64,000 bases of DNA from NCBI RefSeq assembly GCF_003390865.1, contig NZ_QMEJ01000002.1, forward strand, positions 577,964-641,963. The letters run 5' to 3'. The translations under genes were made by a program, and so were the position numbers. This DNA comes from Tropicimonas sp. IMCC34011. Its GTDB lineage: Bacteria > Pseudomonadota > Alphaproteobacteria > Rhodobacterales > Rhodobacteraceae. The notes under the pieces were generated by a model that was given only the letters and a program-made list of their open reading frames with translations, made no database searches and was not told the DNA's origin. Positions 36,915 to 45,206 of this stretch are shown here, in pieces (the first letter of the stretch is position 1; each line of letters begins with the position of its first letter).

Positions 36915-38927
36915 TTACCCGGCCTGCCCGGCGCGGGGGTCGTAGAGGTCCAGCGTCGCGGTCAGGAGGCGTTGATCTCTCTCCACGCTTGCCTCCAGAT
37001 CCCGGCTGTAACGCAATACGCGGGCGAGCGGGGGCATTCGCCCGATGAGACCCTCGTCCATCGCCTGACGGCGAGCCTGCTCCAGCTTTCCCGAGGACAA
37101 GGCCGGATCGTCGTCGATCATGCGCAGGACCCCGTAGCCGTCGAAGAGCTTGAGCTCGAAGCGCAGACGTTGCCCGGATCCGGGCGCGGCGGTCTGACAG
37201 GAAAAGGCGAGCATCTCGGCGGCCAGCTGGGCCGCGGCACGCCGGTTCGCCTCGTCGCCGGGGCGTTTGAACCGTCCTTCAACCCAGCTCGTCAGCGCTT
37301 CTTCACTCTCCAGGGTTCGATCGGCGGTGAACCCGGCCCACCCCGCGCTTTGCTTGGCTCGGATCTCGCTTGCATCGCCGAACTCGGACACCCGTCCGTC
37401 CTGCAGGACCAGAAGCTTGTCGCAGGCCTCCAGAAGGGCGCGGTTCTCGGTCACCATCAGGACAATCCGGCCGAGCCGGCATTCGAGACGTAGCCGGGAC
37501 AGGACGGCGTCGAGCTGGGCAGGGCCCAGCCCGTCCTCGGGCCGATCGAGAAGATAGAGATCGGGAGCGAGGAGGAACCCGCGGGCGAAGGCCAGTGCCT
37601 TTGCCTGCCCGCTTGGCAGAACGCTGACATCCGGAGCGGTGCAGATCCGGTCGGCCTCATCGGCGGAAAAGACCAGACGTTCCAGGATCTGCTTGCCGCG
37701 AGCCTCGGCCGGCCCCGGGTGGAAGCAGGTCAGGTTCTCGATCCCGGAGGCCGGCAGCACGAGCGGCGTGGGCGGCAGGTAAACCGCCGGCACCGGCCCT
37801 GCCTCGACAGTCCTGACCCATGGATCACGTCCATTGATCCGAGCGGAGCCCCGCACGTCCAGCCCGGCGAGATCGTAGGGCGCGGACAGGGCGCGAAGCA
37901 GGAGCGTCTTGCCCGCGGCACTGGGCCCGGTGACGCCAATGATCGTGCCGGGCTCGGCGGAGAAGCTGGCCCCCGAAAGGAGCGTCCGCCCGCCCGGAAC
38001 GGTGACGGTCAGGCTTCGAACGGAAAGGCCCGGCGGCGGATCGCAGTCGGCATCCAGAGGCTCGATTGTCCGTGCCAGATCGGCCGCAGCGCGTTCGGGC
38101 CGGGAGCGGGCCAGAATGGCGCCGGCAACCGCCGTTCCGGCCCAGAGGGCAATGAGCGCGGCGCCGGGCACCGCACCCGTGGTCAGGTGGGCCGTGCCTG
38201 CGAGATAACTGGCTGCGGCGAGCGTCACGAGGGCGGAAAGCCAGCCGGACGCGCGGCGCAGGGGCGCCTCCATCGCATGACCTTCAGGAGCACTCCGCGC
38301 CAGCCGCAGACCGGCCGCGTCGCGCCCGGCGAGAAGCGCGGTGGCCTCCTCGGGCGTGATATCCCAGAGAGGTTCGGTGCTCCCCCGACGGACGAGGATC
38401 CGGGCGCCGGCACTGGCGGAGGCGGCTGCCAGAACGACCCCGAGCCCCAGCAGTGGATGGAGGATCCCGAGCATCAACGCGGCCGCGCCCCCGAGCCATG
38501 CATTGGCGCGCCTCGCCTGAGCCAGTCTCAACGCACGGTACCCGGCGAGCGCACGGGTATGGGCGTAGTCGAAGACAAGGCTGCCGATCACGGGCACGAT
38601 GCCGATCGCGGCCAGTAGCGGTGCGAGAAGGGTCTGCGCCTCCTCCGCCACGAGGGTCTGGAAGAAGACCGCGAGAAGCCCGATCGCCAGGAGGCAGATT
38701 CCCGCACCGACGGTGAAGGCCGTGGACATGCCGGCCGCCCAGATCGGCAGCGCCCGCGCCGCCATGGGCAGGCCCGCCGGCGAAAGCTGCTCCGTCTGCG
38801 GTCCCGTGGCGAGGATGCCGGCAGCTTCGTCTGCCTGACCGATTCCGGACTGGCCCTTGGCGGGCGCGGGCGGCTCATGGTCCAGCGGGATGCCGGGGGC
38901 GGTCTGCAGGGGATCGGAGATGAGCAT
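36915..38927 (-). CDS. Fused membrane-ATPase ABC exporter with degenerate catalytic motifs
   Basis: The protein has about 670 residues: a polar N-terminus, a membrane domain with about six helices (70-280), then one nucleotide-binding domain and a 100-residue C-terminal extension. Walker A is intact (334-341, GPSAAGKT). The signature is PSGQ, Walker B reads LLDRPE with R462 in place of the catalytic Glu, and the H-loop His is E494. ATP binding may persist while hydrolysis should be weak. The start at 38927 is uncertain (38966 is also possible). It pairs with the HlyD-like gene next to the polysaccharide locus. Confidence 0.7.
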   Translation of the reverse strand: MLISDPLQTAPGIPLDHEPPAPAKGQSGIGQADEAAGILATGPQTEQLSPAGLPMAARALPIWAAGMSTAFTVGAGICLLAIGLLAVFFQTLVAEEAQTLLAPLLAAIGIVPVIGSLVFDYAHTRALAGYRALRLAQARRANAWLGGAAALMLGILHPLLGLGVVLAAASASAGARILVRRGSTEPLWDITPEEATALLAGRDAAGLRLARSAPEGHAMEAPLRRASGWLSALVTLAAASYLAGTAHLTTGAVPGAALIALWAGTAVAGAILARSRPERAAADLARTIEPLDADCDPPPGLSVRSLTVTVPGGRTLLSGASFSAEPGTIIGVTGPSAAGKTLLLRALSAPYDLAGLDVRGSARINGRDPWVRTVEAGPVPAVYLPPTPLVLPASGIENLTCFHPGPAEARGKQILERLVFSADEADRICTAPDVSVLPSGQAKALAFARGFLLAPDLYLLDRPEDGLGPAQLDAVLSRLRLECRLGRIVLMVTENRALLEACDKLLVLQDGRVSEFGDASEIRAKQSAGWAGFTADRTLESEEALTSWVEGRFKRPGDEANRRAAAQLAAEMLAFSCQTAAPGSGQRLRFELKLFDGYGVLRMIDDDPALSSGKLEQARRQAMDEGLIGRMPPLARVLRYSRDLEASVERDQRLLTATLDLYDPRAGQAG

Positions 38928-39169
38928 CGGCAAATCCGTTCTCGAAAGGCAAGTCCGGCAAGCCATACGCCCCGCTCATTTAAGAAAGCCCTTTCGCGTG
39001 CATCGAACTGCGCAAAATTTTCGGAGATTCCGCGCCTTCGGGGCCGGTCGAGATTCTCTTTTTCTTAAGCCGGGTTTGCCAATTATCGACTCCGACACAT
39101 CCCGGGCGGCCCTGCATGCCGCAAGCTGCGGAGCCCGGACCAAACGCCCGGAACAGGAAGACACCGCCG
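38928..39169. promoter_or_regulatory. A/T-rich divergent promoter region of the polysaccharide locus
   Basis: This 242-bp gap between the ABC exporter and the first DUF3131 gene is clearly richer in A/T than its surroundings. It contains an inverted repeat TTAAGAAAG (38980-38988) and CTTTTTCTTAA (39058-39068), 69 bp apart. Promoters for both directions, and possibly a regulator site, are expected here. Confidence 0.4.
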
Positions 39170-40864
39170 ATGAGGTCGACCCGCCAGACATCGCGACAGA
39201 CGGTCCGTTTCGGTGGCCTCGCCTTGGGCGCGTCCGCCCTCGGCGTGCTGGCGCTGACGGCGACGGTCGCGATCGGGGCCCGGACGATCTTTCTCAATCA
39301 GCCCGACGAGGCGGTGCCGATCATGGCCGGCGGCGACCGGGACGACCTGCCGGCGCTGATGCGGGGCAACCTGCCGAGCGTCACGACCAGCATGGTCCGC
39401 GGCGAGCCGCGCCGCGAGACGCCGCCCCGGATGTGCGAGATGCCGCCCGACTATTTCGACCGCCTGGACGATGGCTCCGCCGACGCTCCACCCGGAAGCT
39501 ATACGAAGCGCAACGAATATGTTCGCCCCTACAAGTCCCGGCGCGGGTTCCTCGACGAGCGGGAGATGCGCGCCGCGAAGGTCGCCTGGCACTATTTCGA
39601 GACGTTCACGCAGGAGGAAACGGGCCTCGCCAATTCGGTCGGCAGCTACCCCTCGACGACGATGTGGGACACCGCATCCTACATGAGCGGCCTCGTCGCG
39701 GCCTACGAGTTGTGCCTGATCGAGAAGCCTGAATTCGACCGCCGCGCGATGCAGCTTCTCACCACGCTGAAGGCGCTCGACCTCTTCCGCGGCGAATTGC
39801 CGAACAAGGTGTACCACACCCGCACCGGGGCAAAGGTGAACTATGCCAACAAGGACGGCGAGATCGGTTTCTCGGCGCTCGATCTCGGCCGCCTCCTGAT
39901 CTGGATGCGGATCATGAAGAACCGCTACTCCTATCTCGGCAACAGCATCGATGCCGTCCTGCTGAAATGGGACTTCTCGAACGTCATCGACGAGGAGGGG
40001 CTGATGCGCGGCGCCTACGTCAACAAGAAGACGGGGGACACCGTCTACGCGCAGGAAGGGCGTTTGGGATACGAGGAATATGCCGCCAAGGGGTTCGCGC
40101 TCTGGGGCTTCAAGCCGATCCTGTCGCATCGCGCCGAGCCGTTCCTGACCGCTTCGATGTTCGGCGTTGCGGTCCCCTATGACGGGCGTGATCCGCGCAT
40201 CTTCCACTCGCAGAACTACGTGGTGACGGAATCCTACCTGCAAGACGGGCTCGAGCTCGGCTTCGACCTGCCTCATGACGACACCACGCCGCCCTGGCTC
40301 CATTCGGATGGCTGGCGCGCGGAGTTCGCCGACCGGATCTATGCCGTGCAGGAAGCGCGCTGGCGCCAGACCGGCTTCATGACGGCGCGCTCCGAACACA
40401 ACGTGAAGGGCTCACCCTACTTCGTCTACGACAGCATCTTCTCGGACGGCTACCCGTGGAACACGGTCACCCCCCGGGGCGACTACTCTCCCAAGCACGC
40501 CGCTGTCGCCGCGAAGGCCGCGCTGGGGATGTGGGCGCTGTGGGACACCGAGTACACCGATGTGCTCTTCGACGCGATCATCGAGCTCTACGACCCCGAG
40601 AGGGGCATGTACGAAGGGCTCTACGAAGGCGGCCAGGGGCGGATCGAGATCGTCAGCGCCAACAACAACGGCATCATCCTGGCGGCCCTCCTGCACAAGG
40701 TGCAGGGCCCGATCCTGACGCCGTATACCGGCTCGACCGAGGTCTGGTACACGGCCTACCGCGACCAGAACCTGCGCGAGAAACGCAATTATCCCGATCC
40801 GACGAGGGAAGAGGACTGGTTGCCTGCCCTCCGCCACTCGATCCAGAGCGAGGCTGACTACTGA
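39170..40864 (+). CDS. DUF3131 exported protein, first copy
   Basis: The 564-residue protein has an N-terminal membrane anchor or signal (FGGLALGASALGVLALTATVA). From about residue 130 it has a DUF3131 domain with motifs YPSTTMWDTASYM, LPNKVYHTRTG, QEGRLGYEEYAAKGFALWG and SPYFVYDSIFSDG. DUF3131 is predicted to be an alpha/alpha-toroid related to glycoside hydrolases and is found with exopolysaccharide genes. It is a paralogue of 49285-50580, which has the shorter N-terminus. It couples to the next gene by TGATG. Confidence 0.8.
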   Translation: MRSTRQTSRQTVRFGGLALGASALGVLALTATVAIGARTIFLNQPDEAVPIMAGGDRDDLPALMRGNLPSVTTSMVRGEPRRETPPRMCEMPPDYFDRLDDGSADAPPGSYTKRNEYVRPYKSRRGFLDEREMRAAKVAWHYFETFTQEETGLANSVGSYPSTTMWDTASYMSGLVAAYELCLIEKPEFDRRAMQLLTTLKALDLFRGELPNKVYHTRTGAKVNYANKDGEIGFSALDLGRLLIWMRIMKNRYSYLGNSIDAVLLKWDFSNVIDEEGLMRGAYVNKKTGDTVYAQEGRLGYEEYAAKGFALWGFKPILSHRAEPFLTASMFGVAVPYDGRDPRIFHSQNYVVTESYLQDGLELGFDLPHDDTTPPWLHSDGWRAEFADRIYAVQEARWRQTGFMTARSEHNVKGSPYFVYDSIFSDGYPWNTVTPRGDYSPKHAAVAAKAALGMWALWDTEYTDVLFDAIIELYDPERGMYEGLYEGGQGRIEIVSANNNGIILAALLHKVQGPILTPYTGSTEVWYTAYRDQNLREKRNYPDPTREEDWLPALRHSIQSEADY

Positions 40865-42351
40865 TGAGACAGTTCCCCCTTTCAGGTGCCGCGGCGCTCG
40901 CGCTGTGGGCCATCCTTCCGGTCGCCGCATCCGGACAGACCGCCGCAGATTCCGCATCAGCGGACGGGTTCGCGTCGGAAAACGCGGTCCTCGACACCTC
41001 GATCCCCTTCGCGATCGGCGCGCGGGAGGCGATGCAGGAGCTGCGCGGCGCCTTCGGATGGCCGACCTTCCAGGAAGGTCTCGTGGGTGGCGTCTACTTC
41101 CGGTTCGATCCGGACGGCTATGCCCGGTTCGCCCCCACACCGCGGCTCGACACCGACATCTTCGAGGTGGTCTGTCGCCCGCGGACGCTGTCCTGCATGG
41201 GCCGGAAGGGGCCGCTGTCGGTGTTCCTGAACGGCCGCGGACAATTCGAGATCAAGCTCGACGGGGTTCACGAGGGCGACACCCTGCACCTGGCCGAGGG
41301 CGTGAGCGAGATCCAGTTGCCCGAACAGGTTCTGATGCCGCTGACCGCCCAGCTCGAGACACTTCTCGGCGGCGGCGGCGAACTGGTGCGCCGGCGCGAC
41401 GGGGAAGAGCAGGCGCGGGTGTCCCTGACCGGCTTCGGTGCCGTCTCGGCCTACCTGCGCTGGGTTGCCGCAAGACAGGATTACACCGTTCTGCCAAGGG
41501 ACTGGCCGGTCCCCAATGCCGCGGGCCTCACCGATGCCGGGCGCCTGACCCAGCCGCAGAGCTGGGCCTCTCCGATGCCCCAACCCCAGACCCAGCCGAT
41601 GCTTCCCATCGTGGCGATGCAGGCCGCGGCGCCCGATCAGGCAAGCTCCGAGGTGGCGGAGGTGCGTGGCGAGCTGAACTTGCTGAGAGAACTGCTCCTG
41701 CAGCGCTCCGCCGAGGTAGCCGCATCGCCAGTCGCTCATCCTGCGGCCGCTCAAGCGGACCTGCCACCGGCGTCCCCCGCAGATCCGGCCGCGCTACAGA
41801 CCGCCACGATGCTCGCTAGCCCCCCGGCAGATTCCGCGCCGCATGGCGGCCTCGCCTCTCTCGAAGCACGGATCATCGAGCTTCAGCGCCAGCTGAACCT
41901 TGGCCGGATGGACGAGATCGGCGTTCCCCTGTCCCCGCCAGACGGTGCGGCGGAGCCCGCCGCCGCTGCGCCCGAAGACGCGGACGAAGCGGTCGCGGAG
42001 GCGCCCGTTCCCGAGCATGAGAAGATGGTTGAGCACCTGAGCTACCTGATGACCGAGATCGGGCTCGACCCGCAGATGGCGGTCACGCTGCTGCAGATGC
42101 GAATGGAAGGCGCCGACGCTCCGGCGATGTCGGGGACCGATCCCGCCGCGAGCGATCTGACCGAACTCCTGACGGAGATCGGCATCGCTGCGCCCCTGCC
42201 AGGCACGGGTGACGTGGTGACGGGCGAGACCGATCCGGAACCGGCAGCCCCCGCAATGGCCCCCGCGGCGGCCGTATCACGACCGGTGTCTCCGGAAGAA
42301 TACAAGCTCCTCACCGACTACTTTCGGTCGGTGTTCCCCACGGCTGAGTAA
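40864..42351 (+). CDS. Secreted protein with Cys-pair domain and Pro/Ala-rich tail, unknown function
   Basis: The 495-residue protein has a signal peptide (about 1-24, ASG-QT) and a folded domain over about 45-220 containing C-x6-C (VVCRPRTLSCMGRKGPL). A long Pro/Ala-rich, probably disordered region follows, with short helices (EVRGELNLLRELLLQR, MVEHLSYLMTEIGLDP). The Cys-pair domain recurs in the protein at 42465. No named family is recognised. Translation is coupled to the preceding DUF3131 gene, so it likely works in the same envelope complex. Confidence 0.75.
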   Translation: MRQFPLSGAAALALWAILPVAASGQTAADSASADGFASENAVLDTSIPFAIGAREAMQELRGAFGWPTFQEGLVGGVYFRFDPDGYARFAPTPRLDTDIFEVVCRPRTLSCMGRKGPLSVFLNGRGQFEIKLDGVHEGDTLHLAEGVSEIQLPEQVLMPLTAQLETLLGGGGELVRRRDGEEQARVSLTGFGAVSAYLRWVAARQDYTVLPRDWPVPNAAGLTDAGRLTQPQSWASPMPQPQTQPMLPIVAMQAAAPDQASSEVAEVRGELNLLRELLLQRSAEVAASPVAHPAAAQADLPPASPADPAALQTATMLASPPADSAPHGGLASLEARIIELQRQLNLGRMDEIGVPLSPPDGAAEPAAAAPEDADEAVAEAPVPEHEKMVEHLSYLMTEIGLDPQMAVTLLQMRMEGADAPAMSGTDPAASDLTELLTEIGIAAPLPGTGDVVTGETDPEPAAPAMAPAAAVSRPVSPEEYKLLTDYFRSVFPTAE

Positions 42352-42464
42352 GCAAACGGGGGGATCGTTCGACTTCTCTCGACCCGCCGCCTTCACGCCG
42401 CGATGAGGCCTTGGCCCTGCACCCCGCGCCGCCGCATCCTCCTGTCTCGCAAAGGAGGATCGCC

Positions 42465-43199
42465 ATGCTCAGGACCCTATCGCATCTGCCGTCAGGCCTT
42501 GCGTTCGAGAAAGCGCAGCGTCGCGTGTCCGCCGGCGCGATGCATGTCATCCGTGCCGGCAGGGGTCTTCTGAAGCGCACAAGCCGGCGCGCGCGGTGGT
42601 CCTCGATTGCGCTGGCGGCCCTCGGTGGACTGGGGTTGGCCTCACTCGGCGCCGCCCCCGCCCGCTCGCCGGACCCGGGCTGGCATCTCTTTGCGCAGAT
42701 CGCCGCAGAGGGAACCGCGCGGTTTGTCACCGTCGAGGACGGGCTCCGGCGCGCGGCCTGGACGGTGAGCTGCCGGGTGCCGCTCAGGGGCTGCGTCGCC
42801 CGAGGCCCGGGTATTGTCCTGCGGCTCGATGGGGCGCGAGCTCCCTGGCTTCTGGGGCCCATCACACCCGGTGCGCGCATTCTTCTGGATGACGGTCGCC
42901 GACGGGTAGATCTCGACGGCCTCTTTGCCCGTCCGGTGCCGGAAGCGCTCGTCGCGCGGCTGTCGGAGCGGCAGGTCCGCCTGATCATCGAGGAGCCTGA
43001 CTATCGCGACAGGGAACTGACCCTCGCGGGGCTGGCCGATGTCATCGATTACCTTGCCTGGATCGAAACGCATGAGGCCCGCACCGGCCGCGATGCGCGG
43101 CGCTGGCCGGGCCTTGCGGACCTCGTGCAGGCCGGCCTGACGAAAGACGAGACCGGTCCGGGCGCGCAGGCGATCCCGCTCGGAGCAACGGAGCTCTGA
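42465..43199 (+). CDS. Membrane-anchored Cys-pair domain protein, unknown function
   Basis: The 244-residue protein has a basic cytoplasmic N-terminus, one hydrophobic segment (about 46-65) and a periplasmic domain with C-x6-C (SCRVPLRGCVARGPG). The domain ends in LTLAGLADVIDYLAWI, which aligns with SLTGFGAVSAYLRWV of the 40864 protein; the two are paralogous domains. A very strong AAAGGAGGAT precedes the ATG. Function is unknown. Confidence 0.75.
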   Translation: MLRTLSHLPSGLAFEKAQRRVSAGAMHVIRAGRGLLKRTSRRARWSSIALAALGGLGLASLGAAPARSPDPGWHLFAQIAAEGTARFVTVEDGLRRAAWTVSCRVPLRGCVARGPGIVLRLDGARAPWLLGPITPGARILLDDGRRRVDLDGLFARPVPEALVARLSERQVRLIIEEPDYRDRELTLAGLADVIDYLAWIETHEARTGRDARRWPGLADLVQAGLTKDETGPGAQAIPLGATEL

Positions 43200-43209
43200 G
43201 CCGGCCGCC

Positions 43210-43803
43210 TCAAGGGCAGCGGCGGGCGTAGATCGTCACGCGGCGGTTCAGGGGCGCGCTCACGGGCCGGCCCGGCAACGGCTGATGGTCGCCGACATTC
43301 GTGACCTCGCGGATCCGGCCGGGCTTCGAGAGCCGCGCGCGGATCGCATCCGCGACCGCTTCGGCCCGGTCCTGGGCAAGGCGCACATTGGCGGCCCGGT
43401 CGTCACCGGCGGTGCGGTTCGCATGTCCGACGAGGCGCAGGCACGCCTCCTCGAGCGGCGGCGTTTCCAGCACGCCCGCCAGACGGTCGAGCTGCTCGCT
43501 CATACCCTGGTCGATCACGGCATTGCCGGCCGAGAAGACGAGATTGTCCTGTCGTTCCTGCCGGGTCAGGCCGCCGGGAGCGACGGGGGGCGTCGATGGG
43601 ACAAGGGGCGCCGTTTCGGGCACGGCCTCCGCCGACGGAGGATCGGCCTTCCGCCCGCCCAGCGCCTCGCGGCAGGAGGCGTGGGCGACGCCGTAGGCCT
43701 GCCAGAGAGCGGCGCAATCCTGCGCCGACAGCGCATCACTGGCGAATGACGGCAACGGGCCGAGTGCGAGCATGGCGGTGCTGATCAGACGAACGAGAGA
43801 CAT
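43210..43803 (-). CDS. OmpA-like C-terminal domain protein
   Basis: The 197-residue exported protein has a signal peptide over about 1-22 (SFA-SD), a short linker, and an OmpA/MotB peptidoglycan-binding domain with LVGHANRTAGDDRAANVRLA and the LNRRVTIYA end. It should anchor to peptidoglycan. It is the only minus-strand gene inside the polysaccharide block. AAGGAAAGGAA precedes the start. It faces the acyltransferase across a 238-bp divergent gap. Confidence 0.85.
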   Translation of the reverse strand: MSLVRLISTAMLALGPLPSFASDALSAQDCAALWQAYGVAHASCREALGGRKADPPSAEAVPETAPLVPSTPPVAPGGLTRQERQDNLVFSAGNAVIDQGMSEQLDRLAGVLETPPLEEACLRLVGHANRTAGDDRAANVRLAQDRAEAVADAIRARLSKPGRIREVTNVGDHQPLPGRPVSAPLNRRVTIYARRCP

Positions 43804-44041
43804 CGGATTCCTTTCCTTTGTCTCCGCGATAGGGGGACGGGACATAAGGTATCGTTAATCCAGTGATATTCCTCAGGCGCATCCCGGGCGAATGAATTCG
43901 CAATTTTCAGGAAATCCGAAACTCTAAAGTTGCTGGGAATGAAATCGCCAACCGACTGATGCCGTTCAGATTTAATTAGCCCCCCGCTGCCAAACCTGAT
44001 CGCCGTGACGTGTGGATCCTGTGAGGGGATTGGGGAAGCAA
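43804..44041. promoter_or_regulatory. Divergent A/T-rich promoter region, OmpA-like and acyltransferase genes
   Basis: This 238-bp gap has a marked A/T-rich core (about 43840-43980) compared with the coding DNA around it. It should hold promoters for the minus-strand OmpA-like gene and for the acyltransferase-to-CsgG operon. No sigma-factor consensus can be assigned with confidence. Confidence 0.4.
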
Positions 44042-45184
44042 ATGGCGCAAACGGAACGTTATGTCTGGCTCGATACATTGCGGCTGACCGCGGGCGTGTC
44101 GATGATCGGACTGCATGCGACAGCGGATGCCAATGGGCAGCCGTTCGTCGGCTATTCCGAAGTCGAACGGATTGCGCCGATGCTGGTGCGCGCGGTGATC
44201 TACGTCGCGCGCACCGAACTCTTCATCATCATAGCGCTGTTCCTGCTCCTGATGTCGCTGGACCGCCGGCCGCGGTCCTATTCGAGGGTCATTGCCGACC
44301 AGGCGCGCCGCCTCCTCGTGCCCTTCGGGTTCTGGACGATCTTCTATGCCTTCTACAGTCTCCTGAAAGCCGACGCGTTCGGCTACGGCACGGCCTTGCG
44401 TGCCGAACTCGCCGATCCGGTCATCTGGGCGCGGTACCTGCTCCTCGGCGGGTCGAAGTACCACATGCACTTCATACCGACCCTCTTCGGCATCATCCTG
44501 GCCTATCCGCTCTTCCGGCTTGCCGTGAAGCAACCCATCCTCGGCCTCGGGGTCCTGGCATCGCTGGCCCTGAAGCGGGAGCTGGACGGGTTCGTCTATT
44601 CCACCTTCTGGGACACCGAAGCCCTGTCCTGGATCGTACGGTTCGTGAAGTGCCTGACCTATGTCGGGTACGGCATGGTGGCCGGCGCGTTCCTTGGCCT
44701 CTGGCGGAGGAGCGGCGCGCTGGCCGATCCGGCGGACGCGCGAGAGGCGTGGGTGCCGCCCCTTCTGTTTGCCGGCGCCGCACTCTTTCTCGCCAAGCTC
44801 GCGGCGACGTGGCTCACCGTGCAGAAGGGCGAGTGGCCGTACGGATTCGCCGCCGGCTACTGGGCCGACTACCTGATGCCGATCGTGCTCTTCGCGATCT
44901 GCATGTGTCTCGCGGGGCGGCGATGGCCCGGGTGGATCAGCGTGGCCGCGCCCTATGCGTTCGGGATCTATCTCTGCCATCCGATCTTCCTCGACCTGGC
45001 AGAAATTGCGATCGCCGGCGTGCCTCTGAGCCCGATCCTGCAGGTCGGTGTGAAGATCGGGATCGCCCTTAGTGGCACCTCCGCCCTCGTCTGGCTGATC
45101 GGACGCTGCCCGCCGCTTGCCTGGACGATCGGACTGGGGGCCCTGCCCCTCCCGCGCCGCTTCCGCACGGCTACCGCCGCCTGA
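44042..45184 (+). CDS. Acyltransferase 3 family membrane protein
   Basis: The 380-residue integral membrane protein has about ten helices. The N-terminal YVWLDTLRLTAGVSMIGLHAT contains the conserved Arg and His of acyltransferase-3 enzymes, which acylate surface sugars. In this locus it would decorate the exopolysaccharide with acetyl or succinyl groups. ATG 44042 is chosen for GGGGAAG upstream; a GTG at 44012 is in frame. It starts the long plus-strand operon. Confidence 0.82.
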   Translation: MAQTERYVWLDTLRLTAGVSMIGLHATADANGQPFVGYSEVERIAPMLVRAVIYVARTELFIIIALFLLLMSLDRRPRSYSRVIADQARRLLVPFGFWTIFYAFYSLLKADAFGYGTALRAELADPVIWARYLLLGGSKYHMHFIPTLFGIILAYPLFRLAVKQPILGLGVLASLALKRELDGFVYSTFWDTEALSWIVRFVKCLTYVGYGMVAGAFLGLWRRSGALADPADAREAWVPPLLFAGAALFLAKLAATWLTVQKGEWPYGFAAGYWADYLMPIVLFAICMCLAGRRWPGWISVAAPYAFGIYLCHPIFLDLAEIAIAGVPLSPILQVGVKIGIALSGTSALVWLIGRCPPLAWTIGLGALPLPRRFRTATAA

Positions 45185-45206
45185 TCCCTCAATCCGGAGT
45201 ATCCCG

